A DNA stretch of 37,984 nucleotides from a virus. Under the pieces are notes generated by a model. It saw nothing but the letters and a program-made list of their open reading frames with translations, had not been told where the DNA came from and did not search any database. The position numbers and the translations under genes were made by a program. The stretch is taken from IMG/VR virus record IMGVR_UViG_3300043773_000555, positions 1-37,984 of that record; one strand, 5' to 3'. Positions 1 to 9,800 of this stretch are shown piece by piece (position 1 is the first letter of the stretch; each line of letters starts with the position of its first letter).

Positions 1-127
1 TACTGTTCAGGTGAGTACTGTTCAGGTGAGTAGTGTTCAGGTGAGTAGTGTTCAGGTGGGCAGTGTTTGCATGAGTAGTGTTCGGATGAACGGGGGGAGG
101 GGGTCGCGCGCGCGTTGCTTACGATTA
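1..127. repeat. Left copy of 127-bp terminal direct repeat
   Basis: Bases 1-127 are identical to 37858-37984, which shows that the sequence closes on itself. The copy holds the last units of a 15-bp tandem array, a G-rich run and an alternating CG stretch. The exact length of 127 fits an assembler k-mer overlap on a circular contig, so this need not be a physical terminal repeat. The unique circular length would be 37,857 bp. Confidence 0.95.
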
Positions 128-172
128 TAGCTATTGGTTACCCACCCTCCGAAAAAACGCCTAAATGGCTAC

Positions 173-201
173 TTGACAAATCCTCACAAAATGATAAAAC
201 A
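173..201 (+). promoter_or_regulatory. Putative late promoter P1
   Basis: A perfect -35 box TTGACA at 173-178 is followed, 16-17 bases later, by the A/T-rich stretch TAAAAC as a weak -10 box. The expected start point would fall at or next to the ATG at 207, so the first late mRNA may be leaderless; no Shine-Dalgarno sequence is visible there. Two more TTGACA boxes with similar spacing occur before 15183 and 16558. The -10 match is poor, so this is a proposal. Confidence 0.45.
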
Positions 202-206
202 CGCGC

Positions 207-461
207 ATGAGCAGCCCTATTAGCTACGATTTACAAGGACAAGGTGGCGGTCAGTATATATCTTCCGCATCAGGACTTATTACTGGTAATTTTCGCTGGA
301 TACAAGTTATTACAGATACTGTGTTTAGTGATATTGGCAGCCTAAACATTGATGATTTTGATGAAATAATTGGAGTAACTGTGCCAGCAGGCATTGGCAT
401 TGGTGGAAAATTTGATTTTATTGAATTAACTAGCGGCGTTGTAATTGCCTATTACGCATAA
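207..461 (+). CDS. Small late protein, probable virion component
   Basis: This encodes 84 residues with no membrane segment, an acidic centre and a beta-rich, Gly/Val/Ile-rich C-terminal half (VPAGIGIGGKFDF near residues 59-71). Small proteins of this type often open podovirus tail-gene clusters, but I cannot assign a function. It has no Shine-Dalgarno sequence, and the proposed promoter is so close that translation may begin at or near the transcript 5' end. Its TAA stop overlaps the next ATG (TAATG), which suggests translational coupling to the nozzle-type protein. Confidence 0.75.
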   Translation: MSSPISYDLQGQGGGQYISSASGLITGNFRWIQVITDTVFSDIGSLNIDDFDEIIGVTVPAGIGIGGKFDFIELTSGVVIAYYA

Positions 462-2905
462 TGAGTCAGTTTGCACAGAGTGGTAGTGCGATGGACGAAG
501 CGCAATCCTCAGATGGGGATGGCGGGTTTCTTAGTGTGAATCAGCGATTGCAGTTAAACCAGCTAGAAGTTGGTGAGGTGCGTGAGTCGCTGAATGGCAG
601 GATGGAAGGATATTGGAAGCCACGCAGAGGCATTGTCGCTAGGACAGGATCGTTGACGAGTGGTGGCAGTCCATTACAGTTGCCGTTCTTTCTGATTGAT
701 TCAGCTAAGAACATTACTGCCGCTAGTGTAACTGCTGGTGTGGTTACGATTACTACGTCAGTGGCGCATGGATTGACTGGCACGGCACTAGGAAGGATTA
801 CTGGACTCGTCGGCAATGTCGAGATGAGCGGTGACTTTACGTTGACCGTAGCTAGTGTTGATACGCTGACGTATTCCGTAGCTGGATTAACATCCATCAG
901 CGATCAGACTGGCACATTGTCCACAACTCCAATTAACGATGCCGCTAACGTCAACGTCCGAGCATCTTGCTTGTTTAGTGATCCAAACACAGGCAATTCA
1001 GAAAGCATCGTGCTGGCATTGGATACTAAGGCTATCTTAGTTACTCTTAGTAATCAAAGTGAATACACCACGCAGGATATTAAATATCCTACAAGTCAAT
1101 CCGTTACTAGCGACACTGACATGATACAAGCGTTTGATCGCGTGTTCTTGTTCCGTGGTGGGTCTCAAGCGTTTGAGTGGTTTCCTAATGGTCGGCAGAT
1201 TGAAAGCGCAAGTCAAGCTGGAACGACTACTGTGACAATGCGTGTGAAAGACCACGGATTAACTGTCGGTGATAGTATCGTAGTCAGTGGGCTTACTGGT
1301 GGCACTCCTGCCGATGGCACGTTTACTGTGTTGGCGGTAACAGACAAAGATGTCTTTACCTATACCTTTACAACCTCGCAGACGGTGACATTTGATGTTA
1401 CTGCTGGCGTGTTGAAGGCTGGGTTTACGCTTGTGCCTGGAGGCACTTACACGCAACCACAAATCTTTACCACAGTTGGTAATAACGGCTCCGTATCTGG
1501 AGGCGTTGTCAGCTTAACCGTCACAGGAAATACAACGATTGCTGCTGGAGATACTATTGTTATCTACGAGACTACTGTGCCTGAGTTCAGTGCCATCTCT
1601 GGCAAGTCGTTTGAGGTGCTGAGTGCAACTACCACAAACATTTCCTTTATTGCCCCAGTTGCTAACTTAGCTACCCTTGGTGGTGGATTACAAGTTGAGT
1701 TTGGCGGTAGGTTCAGCGTAGGTGGTGGATTCATCCATCAGCCAGCCCCGCCTTGGGGTATTTACTTTCAACGCAGATTATGGGTTCCGTTTTACTACGA
1801 TCCTGCTGGCACGTATAACGTTGCTACCTATACAAATCGAAACATCACAGATGAGATTGCTGTATCGGATATTTTAGATAGCCATACGTTTGATCAGATT
1901 GCCAATCAGTTCCGAATTACTGGTGGCACAGCAGATTATGTTGTGGCGATGCAAGGATTTTACGACGACAAGCTAGTTGTCCTTAATCGCAATAGCTTGC
2001 ACCTTATTAGCGGCACTACTGGGAGCTTAAATGACACCCGTGTGACTGCGCTGACTAACGAAGTCGGGTGCTTAGCTAAGAAAAGCGTTGTCATGAAAGG
2101 CAATGCTATGTTTTTTCTTTCGGATGAAGGTGTGTATGCTGTTGAGTTCTTAAATGACTACAACCTTCGCGGTGCAGATGAGCCTATTTCTAAAAACATC
2201 CAGCCGTATATTGACAGAATCAACAAGAATCTAGCTGCCGAGGCGGTTGGAACTCTGTTTAATAACCGATATTACCTTGCTGTTGCCTTGGATTCTATTG
2301 CTGGAGCTAACGATGCCATTGGAAACAATAGTATCTTGATATTCAACTTCCTAAACAAAGGATGGGAGTCTATAGATACGTTCGGTGCTGGTGATTTTAT
2401 CATCAAGAACATAATTATTGGCAGCGCAGCAGAGCGAAATAGCATTTATGCTGTAACTTCACTAGGTGGAGTCCATGAATTAGAGGCAATAGAGACATCT
2501 AACGATAGCTTAGTGTCTGCTGGCTTGACAACCAGCTTCCCAATCCAGTCATCTTTGACAACTAGGGGCTATGCGCTAGGCAATCTTGACCGCAAACGCT
2601 TCACAGATGGGCAAATTACCATGCAATGTGTCGATGGTGGTCTAGGAGAGTATGACATTTCCTTCGCAGCAGAAGATCCAGACAATAATCAGAGCATAGG
2701 GACAACAACTATGTTTCTTGATGGCGTAGTGCTTGGCACTGGATCTACCAACGAGGACGAGACTGGCAACATTCGCTTCCGTCTTGGAGGCATCAGGGGC
2801 TATTTAGGAACGCTAACCTTGACACGGACGATTGGTTCCCCTAAAATAACGTCCATAAAAGTTACAGGCTCTGTGACAAACAGGCAAATCATCTCACAAA
2901 AATAA
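461..2905 (+). CDS. Tail nozzle/stabilisation-like structural protein
   Basis: An 814-residue beta-rich virion protein. The N-terminal half has repeated small beta domains introduced by HGL-type motifs (near residues 98, 266 and again by 330-400), each ending with a DxxTFTV or LTYSV type strand. The C-terminal half (about 425-700) contains PPWGIYFQRRLW, a phrase of the type DDKLVVLNRNSLHLISG, and FFLSDEGVYAVEF. These resemble the propeller-like body of podovirus tail stabilisation/nozzle proteins (P22 gp10 type). That role fits its place beside the fibre-like and ejection-type proteins. The assignment rests on recognising the motifs and not on an alignment; a tailspike-like role is the main alternative. 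Confidence 0.7.
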   Translation: MSQFAQSGSAMDEAQSSDGDGGFLSVNQRLQLNQLEVGEVRESLNGRMEGYWKPRRGIVARTGSLTSGGSPLQLPFFLIDSAKNITAASVTAGVVTITTSVAHGLTGTALGRITGLVGNVEMSGDFTLTVASVDTLTYSVAGLTSISDQTGTLSTTPINDAANVNVRASCLFSDPNTGNSESIVLALDTKAILVTLSNQSEYTTQDIKYPTSQSVTSDTDMIQAFDRVFLFRGGSQAFEWFPNGRQIESASQAGTTTVTMRVKDHGLTVGDSIVVSGLTGGTPADGTFTVLAVTDKDVFTYTFTTSQTVTFDVTAGVLKAGFTLVPGGTYTQPQIFTTVGNNGSVSGGVVSLTVTGNTTIAAGDTIVIYETTVPEFSAISGKSFEVLSATTTNISFIAPVANLATLGGGLQVEFGGRFSVGGGFIHQPAPPWGIYFQRRLWVPFYYDPAGTYNVATYTNRNITDEIAVSDILDSHTFDQIANQFRITGGTADYVVAMQGFYDDKLVVLNRNSLHLISGTTGSLNDTRVTALTNEVGCLAKKSVVMKGNAMFFLSDEGVYAVEFLNDYNLRGADEPISKNIQPYIDRINKNLAAEAVGTLFNNRYYLAVALDSIAGANDAIGNNSILIFNFLNKGWESIDTFGAGDFIIKNIIIGSAAERNSIYAVTSLGGVHELEAIETSNDSLVSAGLTTSFPIQSSLTTRGYALGNLDRKRFTDGQITMQCVDGGLGEYDISFAAEDPDNNQSIGTTTMFLDGVVLGTGSTNEDETGNIRFRLGGIRGYLGTLTLTRTIGSPKITSIKVTGSVTNRQIISQK

Positions 2906-2906
2906 T

Positions 2907-3839
2907 ATGGGAGTAGTAAATACAACAAAGACTTTCGCAACAAACGAGGTTATCACCAGCACGTTGATGAACAATATCATCGACCAAACTACCTTTACGA
3001 ATGATGCTATTTCTGGAGGAACTCTTGCAGTAACTGGTGCTGGTCAATTAAAAGTAGGAACCATTACTTCAAACGAGCTTGCTGCTGATTCCGTTACTGC
3101 TAACGCTATTGCAAGCGGAGTAATTACCAATGTAAAGATTAGCGCAACTGCTGCAATCTCATTGTCGAAGCTGGCATCGGAAGCATTGCCAGTAGGAATT
3201 ACTGTAGCAACTGCCAATATCCTTGATGCTAATGTAACTACTGCCAAGATTCTTGATGCCAATGTAACAGCACCTAAGCTCAGTGGAGCGCAGACTGGCA
3301 CAGCTCCAGTTTATGGGGTGAGAGCATGGGCTAAATTAAATCCATTTGTTAGTTCAGTAAGGACTGGCGCATACAAATCAGGAAATTACGTCAGAACAGG
3401 AACAGAAACCACTGTTACAATTACGGGTCATGGGTTAAAAACAAATGACAAAATCAGATTAGACTTTACCAGTGGCACTGGGACTGATGGGTTATACACG
3501 GTTACATCTTCTGCGAATGTAAATGAATTTGTTGTAAATCACACGGGAACCTCCACATCAGGCACTGTAACTGCTCAGTTTGTAGCAATACAAGCATCTG
3601 GAAATATTTCTACAGCATCATGGTTTGATACTGGTGATGATACGATTGTTTTGAATTTCGCAACTGAAATGCCTAATGATGATTATGCTACGATTGCAAC
3701 AGGTCAATTCTTTCCTGGCGCATGGGCTACTACGGCAAATGAATACACAGTAGGCAATACACAAGCAAACACTGTTTATCAAGCGCACATTTACATGAAT
3801 GAAGAAAATAGATTTATTAATGTAGCAATTATTGGATGA
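2907..3839 (+). CDS. Tail fibre-like protein
   Basis: A 310-residue protein. Residues about 50-130 carry short fibre-type repeats rich in Ala/Asn/Thr/Val, including two tandem copies of ILDANVT and several VTANAI or TTAKIL variants, typical of trimeric phage fibre shafts. A beta domain of the HGL type (near residue 170, GHGLKTNDKI) resembles the domains in the upstream nozzle-like protein, so the two may share a building block. The C-terminal part is a beta-rich head ending in NRFINVAIIG. The ATG lies two bases after the preceding stop. The receptor is not predictable. Confidence 0.7.
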   Translation: MGVVNTTKTFATNEVITSTLMNNIIDQTTFTNDAISGGTLAVTGAGQLKVGTITSNELAADSVTANAIASGVITNVKISATAAISLSKLASEALPVGITVATANILDANVTTAKILDANVTAPKLSGAQTGTAPVYGVRAWAKLNPFVSSVRTGAYKSGNYVRTGTETTVTITGHGLKTNDKIRLDFTSGTGTDGLYTVTSSANVNEFVVNHTGTSTSGTVTAQFVAIQASGNISTASWFDTGDDTIVLNFATEMPNDDYATIATGQFFPGAWATTANEYTVGNTQANTVYQAHIYMNEENRFINVAIIG

Positions 3840-4168
3840 ATCCACACCTAGCCATAGCACTTAACCTTTATGAATCAAGAAACATCGACATTCAAAGCCT
3901 TATTGGTTGGCACTTGTGTCATGGTATTGTTGTTTCTACTCCAGATGTTTTTGCGCTTTGCTTCCATTCAAAAAGCGATGACAGTGAAGATGCTGTTCTC
4001 TTTGAAGAGGCAGATACGCTTTACGTCACAATATGTTGCGGAGACATGGCTAGTGGACTCCGAACACTCAAAGATAATTACAAATACATTGCTTTTCGGC
4101 GAGACTTCAAAGGATCAAGTCGGAATCGCTTACTCAACATGAAAACCTTTTACTCTAAACTACGATAA
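3836..4168 (+). CDS. Conserved phage protein of unknown function
   Basis: A 110-residue soluble protein that overlaps the fibre-like gene by four bases (ATGA), so it is probably translationally coupled. The segment around residues 22-40 (LIGWHLCHGIVVSTPDVFAL) and the later LYVTICCGDM resemble a short protein I recall between fibre and ejection genes of other podovirus-like phages. No catalytic motif is visible. A 90-codon ORF in another frame (3870-4142) is judged a shadow. Confidence 0.65.
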   Translation: MNPHLAIALNLYESRNIDIQSLIGWHLCHGIVVSTPDVFALCFHSKSDDSEDAVLFEEADTLYVTICCGDMASGLRTLKDNYKYIAFRRDFKGSSRNRLLNMKTFYSKLR

Positions 4169-4171
4169 ATT

Positions 4172-5212
4172 ATGGGATTAGCATCAGGAATTACGGGATC
4201 AGCACCAAAAGTCAAAGCTCCGAAGATGGATATTGCTAAAGATATTAGCAGTTACGTTTCAGGAATGTCGCAATCTCTGCCGCAGATTTTTTCTCAAGAG
4301 CAACAATTCCGCCCACAATTTCAAGGTCTTAACCTTGGTGACATCCAATCGTTTTTGACTGGCGCAGGTGGGCAGCAAGGAATCTTTGGTCTTAGTAATC
4401 AAGCGGCACAACAAGCTGGCACGGGGCTAGGCGAGGCTCGCCAAGCAGAGCTAGGTCAGATGACTGGACAAGCAGGATTAACCCGTGGGTTAATGCAAGC
4501 GTTATCTCCAGAGCAAGCTGGTGTAGTGCAAAATTTCAGCAATGAAGCACAAAGGGCATTAGCAGCGTCTCAGATGATTAGTCCGCAAGAACAGCGCGGA
4601 TACCAACAAACAGCCCGTGAAGGAGCAGCAGCGGCTGGCAGACTAGGGGGCAATGCAGCTATCGCTTCTGAGGTTATGGGGCGAGAGGATGTATTTGCTC
4701 GCAAGCGTGCCGAGGCAGCACAAGCAGGGCAGAATGCCTATAATGTTGCTCAAGGATTCTACACGCAGCCTGGACTAGGATTGCTTAGCAATGCTCCATT
4801 GTCATATCAACAAGGTCAGCAATTTATCAACACAGGTCTTGGCGCAATCGGCGCAGGAACACCACAGTTGTTTGATACATCTGTTGGACTTAACCTTGGT
4901 GCAGCACAACGCTCTAATCAACTTGCTGCGGCATCTGCAAATGCACAGGCTAAAGCGGCGCAACAAGCTGCAATTATGGGATTGATTGGAGATTCTGCAA
5001 AAGCAGCCGCAACAGCATCTGATCGAAGACTGAAAACTGACATTAAAAAAGTCGGTATGACAGACGCTGGTTTACCAGTGTATACCTACAAATATAAAGG
5101 AGACAATGTTACTCACATGGGCGTTATGGCTCAAGAAGTTGAGGAAGTGTTTCCTGAAGCTGTTGAGGAAATTAACGGATTCAAAGCAGTTTATTACAAT
5201 CTAATTAAATAA
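4172..5212 (+). CDS. Ala/Gln-rich virion protein with C-terminal S74-type chaperone domain
   Basis: A 346-residue protein. Residues 1-280 are rich in Ala, Gln and Gly with long helical, low-complexity stretches, similar to internal or neck proteins of podoviruses. The C-terminal 64 residues form an intramolecular chaperone (peptidase S74) domain. It starts at SDRRLKTDI (Ser283) and continues through YTYKYKGD, HMGVMAQEVEEVFPEAV and a final KAVYYNLIK. In that family the domain helps trimer assembly and then self-cleaves just before the Ser of SDxRLK, so a mature product of about 282 residues is expected. S74 domains usually sit on fibres and spikes; here it follows an Ala-rich body with no obvious beta-helix. 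Confidence 0.75.
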   Translation: MGLASGITGSAPKVKAPKMDIAKDISSYVSGMSQSLPQIFSQEQQFRPQFQGLNLGDIQSFLTGAGGQQGIFGLSNQAAQQAGTGLGEARQAELGQMTGQAGLTRGLMQALSPEQAGVVQNFSNEAQRALAASQMISPQEQRGYQQTAREGAAAAGRLGGNAAIASEVMGREDVFARKRAEAAQAGQNAYNVAQGFYTQPGLGLLSNAPLSYQQGQQFINTGLGAIGAGTPQLFDTSVGLNLGAAQRSNQLAAASANAQAKAAQQAAIMGLIGDSAKAAATASDRRLKTDIKKVGMTDAGLPVYTYKYKGDNVTHMGVMAQEVEEVFPEAVEEINGFKAVYYNLIK

Positions 5213-5213
5213 T

Positions 5214-6893
5214 ATGGCAGCTTACGGAAAAGGACAAATGCTAGGTTCAGGAATCAACCCTGAGTCATTCAAACTAGATTTCGGAGGATTCGCTGATGCT
5301 GCTAGAATGCAAGCACAGGGAATTGCTGGGCTAGGACAGAGTATCGGGGGAGCTATTCAGAACTATGGTGAAGCAAAGAAAGAGCAGAGGAAAGTTGATG
5401 CTTACAACAAAGCATCTGCTAAGTCTATTGAAGCTGCGATTACTTTAGGCAAATCGTATGGAATTACAGCAGCTGAAGAGACGCTAGCTCCATTCCTGAA
5501 ATCATACAACGATCCTAATCTTAGCCCTATCGAGAAAGCAGCATTGCTGGATGAAGGCAAGGCGATGATTCCTAACGTGTTTGGTCGATTTGATAAAGAT
5601 CAAGCAATGGCTATTCAAAACGCTCAAAATGCACCGCCACCTGCTCCATCATTTGGTTTTACTGGGACTGAATTAAAGAAAACAGATAGAGGCGACATCT
5701 ATGTTCTTAAAGGTAATGATGGCAGAGATTATGACCCTGAAACAAAACTTCCAATTTCTAACTTAGGCAATTTTGGGAAAGGGCTTCCACCAGAAGATTG
5801 GTCTGATGGAGCAACTTCCGCTGCTGATTTTATTAATGGAGCGTTAAATATTCCGTTTCCAATTGTAGATGGTAGTCCAGGTTCATTGCCTCCAGTTGGC
5901 GATGTAAATCCACTTCTTCCACCGCTGACTCCTGAAGATGCAGCTGCTATAAATGCTATAATGGCTGGTGGGCAATTAGCTCCACCAGTCGGAGCGCCTC
6001 CAGCGAGCATTGCGCGACCTCAGCCTGCGCCACAATATACTCCTAGATATATTGCGACAGATGAAATCAAAGCTCCTACTGGGACTGTAATTACAATGGA
6101 CGAATATAATGCAGCAGTAAAAAGCGGACAAAATATTGAAGGAATACCATTACCAGATGGTAAATTTTATGCTACTAGACAACGACCTTTTGCACCTCAG
6201 CAAGGACAAGAAATAATTACCAATGACGGAACAACAATTCGTTCTATTACTCTTGATGGGCAAGGAGGTTTAAACAAAGCTCCTACAACACAAATAAAAG
6301 AAGGAGAGGCAATAGTTCCAGATGCTACGAGTCCAACTGGAACAAGAATAGTTCAGATTCCGTCTGACGCTAAAGAAAAAGCCAAAACTGACTTCAGCGG
6401 TTACATGCAACAAATCACAGGGTCTTATGCAACACTTGACGCAAAAGGCAAAGCTGTAACTGGCGAAAAAAGTAGCATTATGAATGCTTTAACAGCAACT
6501 AGTGCAGGACAAGCAGTGTCTAGGGCATTAGGTTCAGAGGATCAGGTATTACGCGATCAAATTAACACAATGCGTCCAAGCATTGTTAACGTGATTCGAC
6601 AAGCTACTGAAATGGGAGCTAAAGGCATGGACTCCGAAAAGGAATTGACGTTTTACCTAAGCGCAATTGGAGATCCATCGCTTCCAGTTGAAGCAAACAT
6701 TAAGGCACTAGAGACCCTAGACAAAGTATATGGCACAGGAAAAGCTGTTAATGAAATGCTTAAAAACTTCCCGAATTTGAAGAAGAAGGTTGACAAGTAT
6801 TCATTCAAGTCAATCCCAACTTCAGAAACTCCATATACAGGATTAGATGATGAAACTAAACAAGCACTAAAAGACCTAGGTATCGATGAGTGA
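5214..6893 (+). CDS. Putative internal virion protein (559 aa)
   Basis: I do not recognise a named family. The N-terminal 140 residues are helical and Ala/Gln-rich. A proline-rich linker (about 210-280, with many PP pairs) separates them from a mixed alpha/beta C-terminal region ending in an acidic tail. The gene starts one base after the S74-containing gene and overlaps the 1053-codon gene by eight bases. Long helical proteins placed between tail and terminase genes are commonly ejection proteins in podoviruses, which is the basis of the call. Confidence 0.6.
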   Translation: MAAYGKGQMLGSGINPESFKLDFGGFADAARMQAQGIAGLGQSIGGAIQNYGEAKKEQRKVDAYNKASAKSIEAAITLGKSYGITAAEETLAPFLKSYNDPNLSPIEKAALLDEGKAMIPNVFGRFDKDQAMAIQNAQNAPPPAPSFGFTGTELKKTDRGDIYVLKGNDGRDYDPETKLPISNLGNFGKGLPPEDWSDGATSAADFINGALNIPFPIVDGSPGSLPPVGDVNPLLPPLTPEDAAAINAIMAGGQLAPPVGAPPASIARPQPAPQYTPRYIATDEIKAPTGTVITMDEYNAAVKSGQNIEGIPLPDGKFYATRQRPFAPQQGQEIITNDGTTIRSITLDGQGGLNKAPTTQIKEGEAIVPDATSPTGTRIVQIPSDAKEKAKTDFSGYMQQITGSYATLDAKGKAVTGEKSSIMNALTATSAGQAVSRALGSEDQVLRDQINTMRPSIVNVIRQATEMGAKGMDSEKELTFYLSAIGDPSLPVEANIKALETLDKVYGTGKAVNEMLKNFPNLKKKVDKYSFKSIPTSETPYTGLDDETKQALKDLGIDE

Positions 6894-9800
6894 TTTACAA
6901 AAACAAAAAGAATCAATTAGTTCTGACATAAGCAAAATCTCTCTGGGGATTCGTGAAGCTAAAAACAAATATCAAGCAGCTGTTGCTGCTGGACAAAATG
7001 TTGAGGCTCAGTCTTATGTTGATTTGGGCAGAAAGCTCTATGACAAAGTAAAAGTTCTTCAAAATCAATTTTCAAAGTTAGAAACAGAAGAAGAAGCTCC
7101 AAATTTAGAAAGAATAAGCGGACTCAGAAAAGAAATTGAGAAGCCCATTGTTGCTCCTACGCCTAACTACATGAACATGGGTGGGAGAGGTGGCATGGGT
7201 ATGCCAAGATCATATGAAGCAATGTATAACATGCCTTCTGTTGAGCAACAAATGGCAACAAAACGCGAAGCTATTGGTCAGCTTTTCAATGCACCTGTTG
7301 GCGAAGGCGGCATGGCGGCAGAACAACTGCCTACTGGAGTAAGATTTGGAGTTGGTGCATTGCCTACTAGGGAATCAGAGCTTGAGTATCTGCAACAAAC
7401 ATATCCAGATGCCAATATTACACCTATGAGCGTAGGTGGTAAAACTCAGTTTTTGATTAAAACTAAAGATGGCAAAACATTTACTACGCTTGATATGGGT
7501 CTTGCTGGTTTTGCTGGAGCAGCAGCAGTAGAAGCTCCTATTGCTATTGGCTCAACAGCCGCTGGAATTAGTGCAGCATTAGCTACAAAAAGCCCAATGG
7601 CTGGAACTGCTACTGCTGCAGCAACGGAAGCTGGCTTGGGAACAGCTGCCGATATGATTACCCGTGCAGCACTTGGCATGGAACAAAATATCGGAGAAAA
7701 TGTTGCACGTCGAGGCACTCAAGCAGCCATCGGAGGCGCACTTGGTGCAGTTGGTGATGTTGCAATTCCTGCTGTTCGCGCATTTAGGGTTCCAAGTGGA
7801 ACACCAAACACATTCAGACAACAATTTGTTGAATCTGCTGAGCGACAAGGGCTTCCAGAAGCAGTTCCTGCTGGTTCACAATTTGGACCTAAAGGAATAG
7901 AGGGAGCGCAAGAACTTGCTGGTGATTATCCTAAAACTCGATTAGGAGCAAAATTGAGAACTGCGCAACAAGACATAGTAAGAAAATTTGATCCATTTAG
8001 GAAAATGGCAACAACTGCACCTGGTGATTATGCTAGCGTTGCACGAAATCTAGCACAAAAAAGAAGTGAGCTTGTAACCAGAATTGCTCGAAACACTGAT
8101 CAAAATGAATTTATTGTTGATGGAGCTGTTCAAAGATTGCTTAAACCATATGGAGAAGCTAATGTTGATGAACTTGGCGGAGTTCTCAGGGGAACTATTC
8201 AGCAACTTGACGAAGAAACTGCAAAATTTACTAGAAATCAATATGATTTAATGGCTGATCTAGCTGATAATGCTGGTTTTTCAATAACAGCACAGGAAAT
8301 GCTGGATAAAATTCCGCAAATTAAGCGTGAATTAAACTTTTCAGGGTTCGTTGATGATCGAGGAGTAACAGGACTTGAAAATAGTCTTAGGGCTAGAAGG
8401 GATGCGCCTATTGAAATCAAGAGGATTGAAAATAGCTTAAAAAGTTTGCAAAAACTAAAAAGTAGCGCAAAAGATGCAAATTTAAGATTGAGATTAGAGG
8501 GCAAAATTCAAGATGCAACTAATCAGTTAAAAGATCTTGAATCTATAAATAGACCTTTGAATTTCAAAGACTTTAATGAATTAGTTAAATCGTATGGCAA
8601 CCTGCGATCAGAAAATCTAGTTGGAGGATCAACCAAAGATATTTTTGGAACTGAAATATCAAATGAATTATCAGCACTTAGAACACAAATTTTCAAGGGT
8701 TATAATGCTATTGATGCAAATGGAGTTACAAGAAATCTTGCAAACGAATTTCAAACAACAGCGGCAGCAGTTGGCAAAAGAAATGATATGCAAAAAAATA
8801 CTTTAGGTAGCATATTAAAAGAAGCTGGAGGAGAAAATGTTGCAACACAAAGAGATGTTGTAAGGATTGCTATGAAAGACCCAGAAACAATGGGTCGAGT
8901 TCTTCGTGCTGCTCAAGATTTGGATGCAACGCAACCTGGTATTGCCAAAACCATTAGAGATAGAATGCAGATTCAGTATCTGAATGATATTGGCATGGGC
9001 AAGCAAGGAAACATTACTCAACTTAATTATGATAAAGGATTCTTAGATACATTATTTGATGCTGATTCTGGTAAAGTAGCTAGGGGGCTAGATACCTTAA
9101 ATGAAAAGTTAGCGGCAATTAAAGGCGTGAAGATTTCTAGTATTACCCGCGATGATTTAACTGCATTGTCTTCTGCATTATCTAAAAATGAAAGGAATCA
9201 AGTTGCAGATCAAATTGTCAAAAGAGAAGCACTCAAAAAAGAAGAAGAAAAATTAGTATCATCTGAAATATTTCAAGCTGCTAAAAATGGTAATTTTGAA
9301 AACATTGATCCTGATTTAATATCTAGAGCTGTGTTAGCTGGCGCAACCACTAGAAACGTTGAAACAGCAATGGGTCAGCTTAGCAAATCATCACCAGATG
9401 CAAGAAATCTCTACAAGGGAGATTTCATGAGAATATTTCTTGATCATTACAAAGGTGGAACTCCTACTGCTGCTCCACCATATGAAACTTTATTTGACGT
9501 TGATAAATTCTTAGCTGATTATGGGACTAAAGAAGCACCAAGTGAATTAGGGAAAAACATTAACACTATTCTTGGTGCTGATTCTGGAACTGCGCTTTAT
9601 GATCTTGCAAAACTATATCAAGCTAATACACTTAAAGAGCTTAATAAAACAGGCACAATGCCTAGAGTTGTTGTAAGCAATAGGAATGTTAGTGCTTTTG
9701 CTCCTATCGCTAAATTGACTACAAATGCAAGAAATAGATTCTTAGCATATGCACTTGCAAATGGAAGTGAAAGCAATGGAATAAGGTCTGCTCTTGCTAG

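Noticed and set aside
3870-4142. 90-codon plus-strand ORF with a membrane-like segment
   Set aside because: It lies within the 110-codon gene at 3836, which is coupled by ATGA to the previous gene and has a familiar sequence. The inner ORF has no ribosome binding site.
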